A program made the position numbers and the translations under genes. From contig CM036255.1 in the NCBI GenBank assembly GCA_020698575.1, positions 34,298,411 through 34,362,410 on the forward strand: a DNA stretch of 64,000 nucleotides, written 5' to 3'. The notes beneath the pieces are model-generated. The model did no database searches and was not told the DNA's origin. It saw nothing but the letters and a program-made list of their open reading frames with translations. The DNA comes from Bostrychus sinensis. Lineage: Eukaryota > Chordata > Actinopteri > Gobiiformes > Eleotridae. Positions 1-9,095 of the stretch are shown one piece after another (within the stretch, counting starts at the first letter, position 1; each line of letters begins with the position of its first letter).

Positions 1-590
1 CTGGGAACGGCTCCAGACGTAAGCCTTAAGCCCAGACTTGGACTTAATCCCAGACTTGGACTTAATCCTGGTTTAGTGAGTCCTCATTCAGCCCAGGGCC
101 TGGTTCCAGTTCAGACCGGTTTAATAATCCTGGTCTAATCCTGGTTTTAGCCGTGGCTTTAGTCCTGTTTGTTCCCCAGGAGTGCACCCGGGTTTAGGAC
201 CAGGATTACCTCAGAAATAGGACACCCCCCCGCCCCCCCACCCCGGGCCAGAACCGGTTTAAGGTCTGAGGTCTGTTCAAAGCCAGGCTATGTTTGGAGA
301 AGACGGTTTTAGTTTTATTTGGTGAACCGCGCGGCGAGACTAAACATTCTCTGAGCTGCAGCGCCGTCTGTTTCCTTCTCAGATGTTTACCCCACGTCCT
401 GGTTTCTGTCCCAGGACAAAAAACAGAACGTTACAGAGAAAAGAACAAAGAACAGACTCAGAACAAAAAGAGATTCAACAGAACTAAACCAGGACTAAAC
501 AAGACCTGAACCAGGACTAAACTAAGACTAAAACTGAACTAAATCAGGACTAAACCTTCTTAAACTGATCTGAAACTAAACCTTTTAGGC
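1..590. other. no gene seen; degenerate TTTAGTCCTGG-type words
   Basis: I see no supported gene. Scattered, decayed copies of the 'gtttagtcctgg' / 'ccaggactaaac' words are present, the same vocabulary that forms ordered arrays further right. The only open frame, near 294-509, has no recognisable protein character. Confidence 0.6.
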
Positions 591-599
591 TCCGGTTTA

Positions 600-815
600 G
601 TTCTGGTTTCAGCCCCGTTTTAGTTCTGGTTTCAGCCCTGTTTTAGTCCTGCTTTAGACCTAGTTTTAGTCCTGCTTTAGACCTAGTTTTAGTCCTGCTT
701 TAGACCTAGTTTTAGTCCTGCTTTAGACCTAGTTTTAGTCCTGCTTTAGACCTAGTTTTAGCCCTGGTTTAGACCTAGTTTTAGCCCTGGTTTAGACCTA
801 GTTTTAGTCCTGGTT
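600..815. repeat. 23-bp minisatellite, TTTAGTCCTG/TTTAGACCTAG type
   Basis: About eight to nine head-to-tail copies of a 23-bp unit that alternates 'ttttagtcctgc' with 'tttagacctag'. The later copies drift to 'agccctggtttagacc'. The orientation is opposite to the related 11-bp array at 1336-1680, so the two could pair as a stem around the 35-bp array between them. Confidence 0.85.
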
Positions 816-975
816 TGAGCAGTAAAACCATAAATGAGGACGAAGCCTCGGCCTAAATCAGGACTCACCACAGAAACTAAAATTAGCTCTGAGGCAGCGA
901 CAAAAATAGAACCAGAGCAGAACTGAGCCGAGAAACAAAACCAGAACTAAACAAACGCAGACCAGGTCTCAGTCT

Positions 976-1311
976 GTACTCCAGTAAAGTACTGATACTG
1001 CACAGTAACAGTACTCCAGTAAAGTACTGATACTGCACAGTAACAGTACTCCAGTAAAGTACTGATACTGCACAGTAACAGTACTCCAGTAAAGTACTGA
1101 TACTGCACAGTAACAGTACTCCAGTAAAGTACTGATACTGCACAGTAACAGTACTCCAGTAAAGTACTGATACTGCACAGTAACAGTACTCCAGTAAAGT
1201 ACTGATACTGCACAGTAACAGTACTCCAGTAAAGTACTGATACTGCACAGTAACAGTACTCCAGTACAAGTACAGATACTGCACAGTAACAGTACTCCAG
1301 TACAAGTACAA
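976..1311. repeat. 35-bp minisatellite, about 9.6 copies
   Basis: The unit starts 'gtactccagtaaagtactg' and ends 'atactgcacagtaaca' (35 bp). Seven to eight copies are near identical; the last two carry 'ccagtacaagtaca' variants. Because 35 is not a multiple of three and the unit lacks stops, several minus-strand frames stay open. These are not genes. Confidence 0.93.
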
Positions 1312-1335
1312 ATACTCAACATAATTTAGGACTAA

Positions 1336-1680
1336 AGAGTTAAGGACTAAACCAGGACTAAACCAGGACTAAACCAGGACTAAACAAGGACTAAACAAGG
1401 ACTAAACCAGGTCTAAACCAGGACTAAACCAGGTCTAAACCAGGTCTAAACCAGGTCTAAACCAGGTCTAAACCAGGTCTAAACCAGGACTAAACCAGGA
1501 CTAAACCAGGTCTAAACCAGGTCTAAACCAGGACTAAACCAGGACTAAACCAGGACTAAACCAGGACTAAACCAGGTCTAAACCAGGACTAAACCAGGAC
1601 TAAACCAGGACTAAACCAGGACTAAACCAGGTCTAAACCAGGTCTAAACCAGGACTAAACCAGGTCTAAACCAGGACACA
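1336..1680. repeat. 11-bp minisatellite CTAAACCAGG(A/T)
   Basis: About 30 head-to-tail copies of an 11-bp unit alternating 'ctaaaccagga' and 'ctaaaccaggt'. The same family recurs at 41837-42885 (same orientation) and 43240-44070 (opposite orientation). Confidence 0.93.
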
Positions 1681-2167
1681 CCCAGACTTAAACCATGTCT
1701 AAACTAGAACTAAAACAAGTATTAAATCTAAAGTTTACTCAAGCATTCTTTTAATACCCGCACAGTAAAAACTACTACTACTACTACTACAAAGTCCTCA
1801 ACTAAAGTGTTTTCAGAAAGCTCAGTTTGTTTATAAATATGAATCAAAGTAAGTAAAGTAAAAGTACCTAACGTTAAATAAAAATTAAAAACACATTTAT
1901 CTCTAAACCTGAGCCACAGCGCAGGATTAAACCAGAGCCAGACTGAGCAGTAATCCCCACACTCAGACGTGAATAAACGGATTAGACCAGGACCAGACCG
2001 GGTCTAAATCCAGGACTAAACCATGACTTAAAATGGGTCAGAATCTGGGACAAACCCACGCCTAAAACACACACAACAGCAAAAGCACACGGTACAACAC
2101 AGACATTACACTGCAGGGTTAAATTGTGTTGTTTTGTGTGTTTTTAAAGGCTGTAAAAGTCTCAAAC
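1681..2167. other. no gene seen; presumed first intron of the ZNF-type gene
   Basis: Contains a short CTA microsatellite near 1770-1790 and degenerate 'ctaaaccagg' words. No zinc-finger exon is present here. If the exon at 2168-2333 is real, its downstream exons lie beyond the left edge of the window. Confidence 0.5.
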
Positions 2168-2333
2168 CTGTCGTTATTCCCTCCGCGGCTCTGGGGACGG
2201 ACTTCTCTTTAACGCGCCGCAGTTCTTCCTCATATTCCGCTAAAATTCTCTCAAAAAGCTCGAAAATCTCCTCCGCCGCCGCGTCCAGCCGCACCTTCAC
2301 CATCTGCCGCAGCTGGGACCGCACTTTGCACAT
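2168..2333 (-). CDS. first coding exon of a C2H2 zinc-finger-type protein (leader exon only)
   Basis: The minus-strand ATG is at 2333-2331 and the frame begins MCKV, followed by a charged helix containing AAAEEIFELFERILAEYEEE. Known: many teleost C2H2 zinc-finger proteins begin with an exon of this kind (MCKV..., then an EEIF.LFE..IAEYEEEL helix, then KEE...). Seen: the frame stays open into GITTG, where a plausible but imperfect donor (ACAG|GTTTGA) ends the exon in phase 1 at about 2168. A longer upstream frame exists (Met at 2384), but the family signature starts at MCKV, so I prefer that start. A CpG-rich stretch lies directly upstream. No zinc fingers are visible to the left within the window, so the product is inferred. 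It could also be a retained leader exon of a dead gene. Confidence 0.7.
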
Positions 2334-2690
2334 GTTTGGACCGAGACACGGGCTCTTTTTAACAAACAAACAACACAACAACACAACACAGTCCCGGGTT
2401 TAAATCCTCCCGGAGCCTCGGCCGCGGCGGAGCTAGCGCGGCTAACTCAGCGGTGAACAAACGGGTTAAACAGAGGAATAAACCCGGTTGTACCCGGTTG
2501 TACCCGGTCCAGAGCGGCCAGGACCCGGGCAGAGGTCAGAGACGCGCGTGGTCCGGAGCTGGAGCGAGGAGTGAGCCGTTGTTCGGGTGAAAAAGTAAAG
2601 TTACTGAGGATAAACAAAGCGTTTCCGGTTTCAGGTCGAGGGAACTTCCGGTCGGCGTTTGAACGGCGCCCCCTGGCGTCAGCGGAGCGA
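2334..2690 (-). promoter_or_regulatory. CpG-rich promoter of the zinc-finger-type gene
   Basis: The stretch is GC-rich with many CpGs (for example cctcggccgcggcggagc near 2415 and gacgcgcgtggtcc near 2540), in contrast to the AT-rich flanks. It lies immediately 5' of the minus-strand MCKV exon. No TATA box is obvious. The short ETS-like 'cttccgg' strings near 2645 fit a housekeeping-type promoter. The exact start site cannot be read. Confidence 0.6.
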
Positions 2691-5640
2691 CAGCGACTCT
2701 GCGGAGATTAAACAAAAGTAGATCTTTAAAAAATGCTAGGATAAATGTGATTTATTCTCTGTTTGTTTGGCTTTATTCTTATGTTTGTTGGTTGTGTAGT
2801 TGATGGGTATTTGTTTTAAATCCTGGACAACCCCCCCCCCTTTTTTTTTTTGTTTTGTTTATGGGGTGGGGGTGGGGGGATTGTTTTGTGTGGGGTGTTT
2901 GTTTTTATCATGCTGTCTGATGCTTTTGTTATGTCATTTTGTAGTTGATATCTGTTGTTTTCAACCTGAAAATTAATTTTAAAAAATTAAAAAAAAGTTT
3001 CTCATTTGCCAGGATTAGTGATGGGGATTTCAGTGAAGCTGGATCATTTGATTCAACTAATGGCTCTTTATTTTACCACCTATATCTTTTATATTTCAGC
3101 CAAATTTAGCACAGTTTTGACAAAGGGGTTGTGTTGTGCACTCATATAAATAAATACATGGATTGTAATGAAGAATTCAAAAATGTGAAACTCCCCAATG
3201 AATGGACTCACAAAACCACTCTACTACACACAGAGTAAACACACCTGTAATTAAGCATAAAAAAAGGACACATTTGGACTTTTTTTTTATTCAAACACAC
3301 ACCTCTAACAAAAAGCTTTATTCAGCTGTAAAATGTAAAAACAACAACAGCTGTTCAAAACTCAAAAAACTTTATCATAAATATACAACCTAATAAAAAA
3401 TAAATAAATGTAGCTGTAATATTTAACTTTTCTTTTTCAGGGCAGGTATGGAGGAAGACCAACTGCCTCAGCTCAGATCCGGTTTCTTCTCCGTTTTTAT
3501 CTGTGCTGTTTTTTGAAAAGATTCCTTCATAAAAAAACGTCTCGCAGATGGGAGCGGCTCTTTGTGCGGACGACCGACCGTCACTGGCCAGGATCCTTTC
3601 CTCTGGACTGGGGAAAGGATCCGAACAGCGAGTATCTCCTACATTCTCTAGTTTTACTGTTAGAGCTAAAGTGAGACTACAGCTGCACTGTTATCCAGGT
3701 CAGTAACCCATTCACACTCACTCTGTAGGTCAGTGGTACTAATATAACTCTGTGATCATCCGCTGTTGACACTTTCATAATAATCTGTTTACACAGTTCA
3801 CGCTGTATTCTGTGGGACATTACCCAGTCGTATATATCAATACTCTGATCCTGAAGTAGATAAAGTAACTTAGTGTAGCTTCTTACGTCTGAGCTAGCAT
3901 TAGCTTCCATGTTATTCCTCCTCCAGCCGTAACTTTTTAGTCTCACCTTTTGCCCTAAGCACAAAAAAATGCACCAATAAAGCCTGCCATAGAAAAAATT
4001 CTAATGGTCAATAATTCCAATTTTTTTTTCATGTTTACAATGATTAACTTCAGTCCTCATCATACACAGCAAAAATTCATTCTTTTTATGAAATTTAACC
4101 CCTTTGCACATCTCTGTAAGAACTACATTTTGGATTTGTGCTCACGCAAACACAAACAAACTCATTTCTCCACAAACACTTTCACACCAATTTATGACAA
4201 AAACTCACCCAAATCATTTTAGTTCAAAAATGTTTTTATTTTCCTTTAGGCTTGGTCATTTATACAAACACTAATGTGGCCATCTCCACATTTATACCTC
4301 TGTCTACCATAGATGGGGGAAATGGCGCCACCTAGGGAAAAACAAAAACTAAAATTCCAATCCCTCACTGTCATGAATCCATGAAATACTTGATAAAAAT
4401 GTGAAATTATATTGCAGTGGCAGTGTTTTTTAAAAATGTTTTAATGGGAGTCAATGGCACAAAAAATGTCTTAGGGGTAAAGGTGGGACTAATTTTGTTT
4501 TGACACCTTTTTAAGAGGATTAATCTGAAAATTCATCCAAAAATCCACACCTGAGGCAAAATCTATGCCGTTTGAATCAACACAGCAAAAGTTATCCACA
4601 AAAAACTGTTGGCTGCAGGAGGTTAAAGCAGCCGCATTAATCCAGAGCGTTTTGATCGTGTGAAGTAAAGCATTTATTAATATAACAATGTTTTTAACGT
4701 ATCTATAAACAGCGTAGTCAGACAGCATCTGTTTATTACAGAAGCCCATACTCTGTAGAGTTAATGAAACGTGATTAAAAGCATTGGCAAAATAGCAAAA
4801 AACGTTCAGTAAACAGTGCACTGTGCTGCAGTAAACAGTCACTGAGAGTTTAGAGACTGATGGAGGGAGATCTGGAGTTTTCAGAGCTGAGATCACTGAC
4901 AGTCTTTGTTCCTTATACACTCAGGGAAAACTGTCACCTGCTTCCCAAGATGGCGACGACGACCCAAAACAAACACACCTGTGACGTCACCTGGCTTTAA
5001 CCGACTGCGAGTTAAAAATATGGAGCTATAATTAAAAAAAAAAACATCTTTATGAGTGGAAAAGAGTCAGACAGCAGAACGTGAACATGTTTCTGTACTG
5101 TTCTCGTGTAGCAACATTTTGGTATTAAAAAATAAAGATATTACAAAAATGCTTACAAAATATGTTATATTAAACCAAATCATGACATATCAATAGCAGA
5201 ATTTATTCCTAAAACAAAATGTACATCAAAATAAGTTAAAATGAGATCACTATTATTACTACTATTTCAGTATTGACTTTCCTCCATGCAGAGCCTAAAA
5301 TGTGTTTTTTGTGTCTCTTTATCCTGGTATTTCCTGCAGTGTGGGGCACAGTATAGTTTATTTTTTCTTTTGTTGGGACTTTAATATCATATTTAAGTTT
5401 GTTTTCATTGTTAAATAAAGTTTGCAAAAAATGGGAGTGGTTGCAGTGCATTGTGGGCAGTCTGCAGCGCGGCGAGGCTGGAGCCACAGCTGAGGCCGAG
5501 GAGGAGACGACGACGTGGGCGGGGTTTAACGAACTGGAAGAGCGCTCGGCGAGGCCCTGATGACGTGGATCCTGGCAAACGAGAAACACCCGGAGTCAAA
5601 CTGAGCAGCGGTGGAGAGACCAGACGTCCACGTTTACCCG
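2691..5640. other. no supported gene; CRE/YY1-like sequence near 4945-4992
   Basis: Mostly AT-rich sequence. Two minus-strand open frames (3677-3964, 95 codons; 4489-4920, 143 codons) have no recognisable domain, no splice context and ordinary composition. A 'caagatggcgacgacg' string near 4947 resembles a YY1 site, and 'gtgacgtcac' near 4982 is a palindromic CRE. These could mark an old promoter or the end of a transposon. A small GC-rich patch lies at 5440-5640. Confidence 0.45.
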
Positions 5641-5644
5641 GGAC

Positions 5645-6370
5645 AGTCCCAGATTTAGGCTCCTTGTCCCATGTCCGAGCACAGATCTGTAAAACACTCA
5701 CACGTCCCAGTTTTCAACAAACCAGGTCCCAGTTGTCCCCATTTTAACCAAAACAAAAGCGTATGACACAGGGCGACCACCTGTCCCACTGATTAACATA
5801 ACAAGATAAGATAATGTTCAGTGGATCTTACAAAAAGAGAGATTCAAGTTAAGAACAACACAGTATGGTCAGTATTCCTGGGCTAAAACGTAGAATAAAT
5901 ATTCGTGTGCGTCCCATCTTAATAGGTTTAATATACGTTTGTTTTGTTGCTGCGCCTTTCAGGGCAGGCCTCTCCTGGAGCTGGGAGCTGTGTTGGAGTT
6001 GTTTTCAGATTAAAACTCTGAGACTGAGAGCTTAGATTTTTGTCTCAGTAAAGACATTACTTTGCAAAATGTGTGTTTGTTGGGATAAAAACAGCACATC
6101 TTACGTTTTAAAGGCTGTGAAGTGAAGCGATTTATATCTCAGTGAGTTGGTAAGAAAGATTTGTAGCCTTTATCAAAACATTTATTTCTCGAGTTGTCCC
6201 ATCTTGTCCCACTTTTTGAGACACTTAAAATCATATTTATCTAAAGACTTTTGTCACCAAAATTATTTACAATGTTATTTTTTTCAATAAATTTCAGAAA
6301 CTAGGCCCCAGCGTCGTGTTCTTTAATTGCAGGACAGAAAATTGTACAGATTGTGATTTTTGAATGTGCA
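5645..6370 (+). repeat. dispersed repeat, copy 1 (partner at 61320-61560)
   Basis: Two blocks match the copy near the right edge: 5650-5750 (containing 'ctccttgtcccatgtcc' and 'tcccagttttca') and about 6238-6350 (containing 'ctaaagacttttgtcac' and 'caggacagaaaa'). In copy 2 the blocks are adjacent; here they are separated by about 480 bp. That points to a dispersed element with an internal insertion in this copy, or a deletion in the other. The family is not identified. Confidence 0.55.
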
Positions 6371-6882
6371 GAAAGTCACGGGCGAAGATCCCAACCTCAG
6401 CTTGAGGGAGAGGTTTTCACAAATGACTCGGTAAAACTTTGGTAAAGGACATTGAGTCGCTCTAAAAACCAGGGATAATTTTATTGTTAATGTTGTGTTA
6501 TTCAAATAAACAGTCCTTTAATTATGTTTTTGAGCTTATTTATTGAAGCCATAAGTTCTCTTTCTTAATCTCTGTCTCTCTGTTCCTGCCATAGCTCAGT
6601 AACATCAACTATACTCCAGTTAAAGACAGAGACAGTTCCAAACTAGGATTTTCTAACATCATTGATTCAGTGTTGACGAGCCACACAGACCAACAGTGGG
6701 AGCATTCCTTCCTTTATTGTCCTTCATAAGAAAACGTCAACATCGCCGTTTTTCCTCTGGCTGCTGTTTCTGACACCACAGCTGCCTTTCTGCTGTTTAG
6801 AGCTGACCTTAAACTTCCAGCTCTGAGTTTAGCTTCAGGACCAAACCCTTTCCCCAAAATAGATAAGTAAAAAGTTGCAGGT
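6371..6882. other. 3' flank of the odorant receptor; nothing else seen
   Basis: AT-rich sequence downstream of the minus-strand receptor stop. It probably includes its 3' UTR, but no clear polyadenylation signal can be assigned. Confidence 0.4.
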
Positions 6883-8880
6883 TTACCGGCGTAGAAGTTT
6901 GGAGATTTGCCGATAAATCTCTGTGACTTTGAGTCCGTACACGAGTGGGTTAAAAACTGTCGGAATGACCACGACTAAAATGGAGGCAGTGACTGATAAA
7001 TTGACGGCGGTTTTGCTCAGGTTCTCGTGGTCCATGTTGTCGATGCGGCGGTGCAGTAATTCAAACGCGGTGCTGAGAGAGTAGTTCAGGAACACCGCGA
7101 TGTGAGGGCCGCAGGTTTCCAGGGCTTTACGGCTAAAAGACCGCGACTTAAACAGGCACACGAACAGAATACGGCCGTACGAGAAAACTACGAACGCGGC
7201 GGGAAGGAAGACCAGCACAATCCCCACCATGAGCCCGTAAGCGGCGCTGACCCGTGCCCTCGTGCCGCTGCAGCTCATGCTGACGAAGCTGTACGTGTCG
7301 CAGTAGATCCGTGCGACGCCGGCGGCGCACAGCGGCAGACGGCTCGCCAAAATCACAGCGCCGCCGACAAGGAACACGGGAGAGAGCCAGGAGAAGAGCA
7401 GCAGAGCGGCGATCACGCGGGGAGACATGAGCGCGGCGTAACGGAGCGGCCGCGTAATCGACAGGAACCGGTCGAAGGCCATCGCTGCCAGGAGCACGAA
7501 GCTGGAGCTGCCCAGGGCGTGGATGAAAAACGCCTGAGTCAGACAGAAGCGGCGCGACAACGCCACAGGACCGGAGCCGCTCAGGTCGGACAGGAGCTTC
7601 GGGTAAATCACGCAGCTGGCCGTGAGCGAGTTGGAGAGAACGGCCGCGATGAAAACAAACATGGGGCGCTGCAGAGCGGGCCGCGAGAGGATGACGAAAA
7701 TAACCAAGGAGTCGCTGAAGACCACGAAGGCCCAGAGGAAGAGGAAGAGCGGGAAGAGGAGGAGACGCTGAGGAGAGAGCTGCTGGAAACCGGACAGGAT
7801 CACCACAGAGCTAACGTTAGCTACAGAGGAGTTCATCAGCGCAGAGCTAACGATAACTACAGAGGAGTTCATCAGCGCAGAGCTAACGTTAGCTACAGAG
7901 GAGTTTATCAGCGCAGAGCTAACGGTAACTACAGAGGAGTTCATCAGCGCAGAACTAACGTTAGCTACAGAGGAGTTTATCAGCGCAGAGCTAACGTTAG
8001 CTACAGAGGAGTTCATCAGCGCAGAACTAACGTTAGCTACAGAGGAGTTCATCACCACAGAGCTAACGTTAGCTACAGAGGAGTTTATCAGCGCAGAGCT
8101 AACGGTAACTACAGAGGAGTTCATCAGCGCAGAACTAACGTTAGCTACAGAGGAGTTTATCAGCGCAGAGCTAACGTTAGCTACAGAGGAGTTCATCACC
8201 ACAGAGCTAACGTTAGCTACAGAGGAGTTTATCAGCGCAGAGCTAACGTTAGCTACAGAGGAGTTCATCACCACAGAGCTAACGTTAGCTACAGAGGAGT
8301 TTATCAGCGCAGAGCTAACGGTAACTACAGAGGAGTTCAACAGCGCAGATCTAACGTTAGCTACAGAGGAGTTCATCAGCGCAGAGCTAACGGTAACTAC
8401 AGAGGGGTTCATTAGCGCAGAGCTAACGGTAACTACAGAGGATTTCATCAGCGCAGAGCTAACGTTAGCTACAGAGGAGTTCATCAGCGCAGAACTAACG
8501 TTAGCTACAGAGGAGTTCATCAGCGCAGAGCTAACATTAGCTACAGAGGAGTTCATTAGCGCAGAGCTAACGTTAGCTACAGAGGAGTTCATTAGCGCAG
8601 AGCTAACATTAGCTACAGAGGAGTTCATTAGCGCAGAGCTAACGTTAGCTACAGAGGAGTTCATCAGCGCAGAGCTAACGTTAGCTACAAAGGAGTTCAT
8701 CAGCGCAGAGCTAACGGTAACTACAGAGGAGTTCATTAACGCAGAGCTAACATTAGCTACAAAGGAGTTCATCAGCGCAGAGCTAACATTAACTACAGAG
8801 GAGTTCATTAACGCAGAGCTAACGTTAGCTACAGAGGAGTTCATTAGCGCAGAGCTAACGTTAGCTACAGAGGAGTTCAT
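6883..8880 (-). CDS. odorant receptor (7-TM GPCR) with a 30-unit repeat-expanded N-terminus
   Basis: Single-exon frame of 665 codons, TAA at 6885-6883. Residues 361-665 form a normal-length odorant receptor: ILSGF leader, LQRPMFVF after TM1, MAFDRFLSITRPLRY at the TM3/IC2 border (467-481), IYCDTYSFVSMSC in the second extracellular loop, FSYGRIL after TM5, KALETCGPHIAVF before/into TM6, and PTVFNPLVYGLK in TM7 (640-651). These match fish odorant receptors. The GN of TM1 reads SD here. Residues 1-360 are 30 copies of a 12-residue unit, MNSSVANVSSAL and variants; the last copy runs straight into ILSGF and looks like the original N-terminus. The first in-frame ATG after the upstream stop is at 8880, but most units start with Met, so the true start is uncertain. 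Counting N-x-S/T gives about 48 sequons. Inference: a plasma-membrane chemosensory receptor with a heavily glycosylated stalk, or one started at an inner Met. Confidence 0.88.
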   Translation of the reverse strand: MNSSVANVSSALMNSSVANVSSALMNSSVVNVSSALMNSFVANVSSALMNSSVVTVSSALMNSFVANVSSALMNSSVANVSSALMNSSVANVSSALMNSSVANVSSALMNSSVANVSSALMNSSVANVSSALMNSSVANVSSALMKSSVVTVSSALMNPSVVTVSSALMNSSVANVRSALLNSSVVTVSSALINSSVANVSSVVMNSSVANVSSALINSSVANVSSVVMNSSVANVSSALINSSVANVSSALMNSSVVTVSSALINSSVANVSSVVMNSSVANVSSALMNSSVANVSSALINSSVANVSSALMNSSVVTVSSALINSSVANVSSALMNSSVVIVSSALMNSSVANVSSVVILSGFQQLSPQRLLLFPLFLFLWAFVVFSDSLVIFVILSRPALQRPMFVFIAAVLSNSLTASCVIYPKLLSDLSGSGPVALSRRFCLTQAFFIHALGSSSFVLLAAMAFDRFLSITRPLRYAALMSPRVIAALLLFSWLSPVFLVGGAVILASRLPLCAAGVARIYCDTYSFVSMSCSGTRARVSAAYGLMVGIVLVFLPAAFVVFSYGRILFVCLFKSRSFSRKALETCGPHIAVFLNYSLSTAFELLHRRIDNMDHENLSKTAVNLSVTASILVVVIPTVFNPLVYGLKVTEIYRQISKLLRR

Positions 8881-8911
8881 TAGCGCAGAGCTAACGTTAG
8901 CTACAGAGGAG
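7801..8911 (-). repeat. 36-bp coding minisatellite in the receptor N-terminus
   Basis: Thirty in-frame 36-bp units (7801-8880) plus a partial copy to about 8911. On the plus strand the core reads 'gctaacgttagctacagagg'. The unit length is a multiple of three, and variation is mostly conservative (Met/Ile at position 1, ANV/VTV at positions 6-8, AL/VV at 11-12). No unit contains a stop or frameshift, although the plus-strand frame is also open by composition. 23 of 30 units begin with Met. Confidence 0.95.
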
Positions 8912-9008
8912 TAGATTCTATGTAAAAAAACAAAAAAACATTAGATATTAATAACAGTGAAAGTTAGGATAATAAATCCAGTCACAGGGGTCACAGTAAT
9001 GTTCTCTT
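8912..9008 (-). other. 5' flank of the odorant receptor
   Basis: The receptor frame continues upstream of the first ATG for about 20 codons without another ATG and meets an in-frame stop at 8943-8941. No promoter element is identifiable. Confidence 0.4.
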
Positions 9009-9095
9009 TGTACCAGTCCCAAGCCCAGATAAACAGGTGGTGACAGGAAGGGCATCTGGTGTAAAAGCTATGTCAAAATAAACATGCAATTCACC
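9009..9095 (+). mobile_element. short retroposon-tail fragment (CCAGTCCCAAGCCC... type)
   Basis: The block 'taccagtcccaagcccag' followed by 'gacaggaagggcatctggtg' is a very common dispersed fish sequence that I associate with the 3' region of L2/RTE-like LINEs. A second copy occurs at 29445-29540. The family name is not certain. Confidence 0.6.

Noticed and set aside
976..1311. Possible CRISPR array from regularly spaced repeats
   Set aside because: The units are head to tail with no unique spacers, and the genome is clearly a vertebrate. The same holds for the other arrays.
3677..4920. Two minus-strand frames (95 and 143 codons) as possible small genes
   Set aside because: No domain, no splice context, ordinary codon pattern for AT-rich sequence.
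7102..8415. 437-codon plus-strand frame opposite the odorant receptor
   Set aside because: An antisense shadow: the receptor strand carries all family motifs, while this frame has a biased, meaningless composition.
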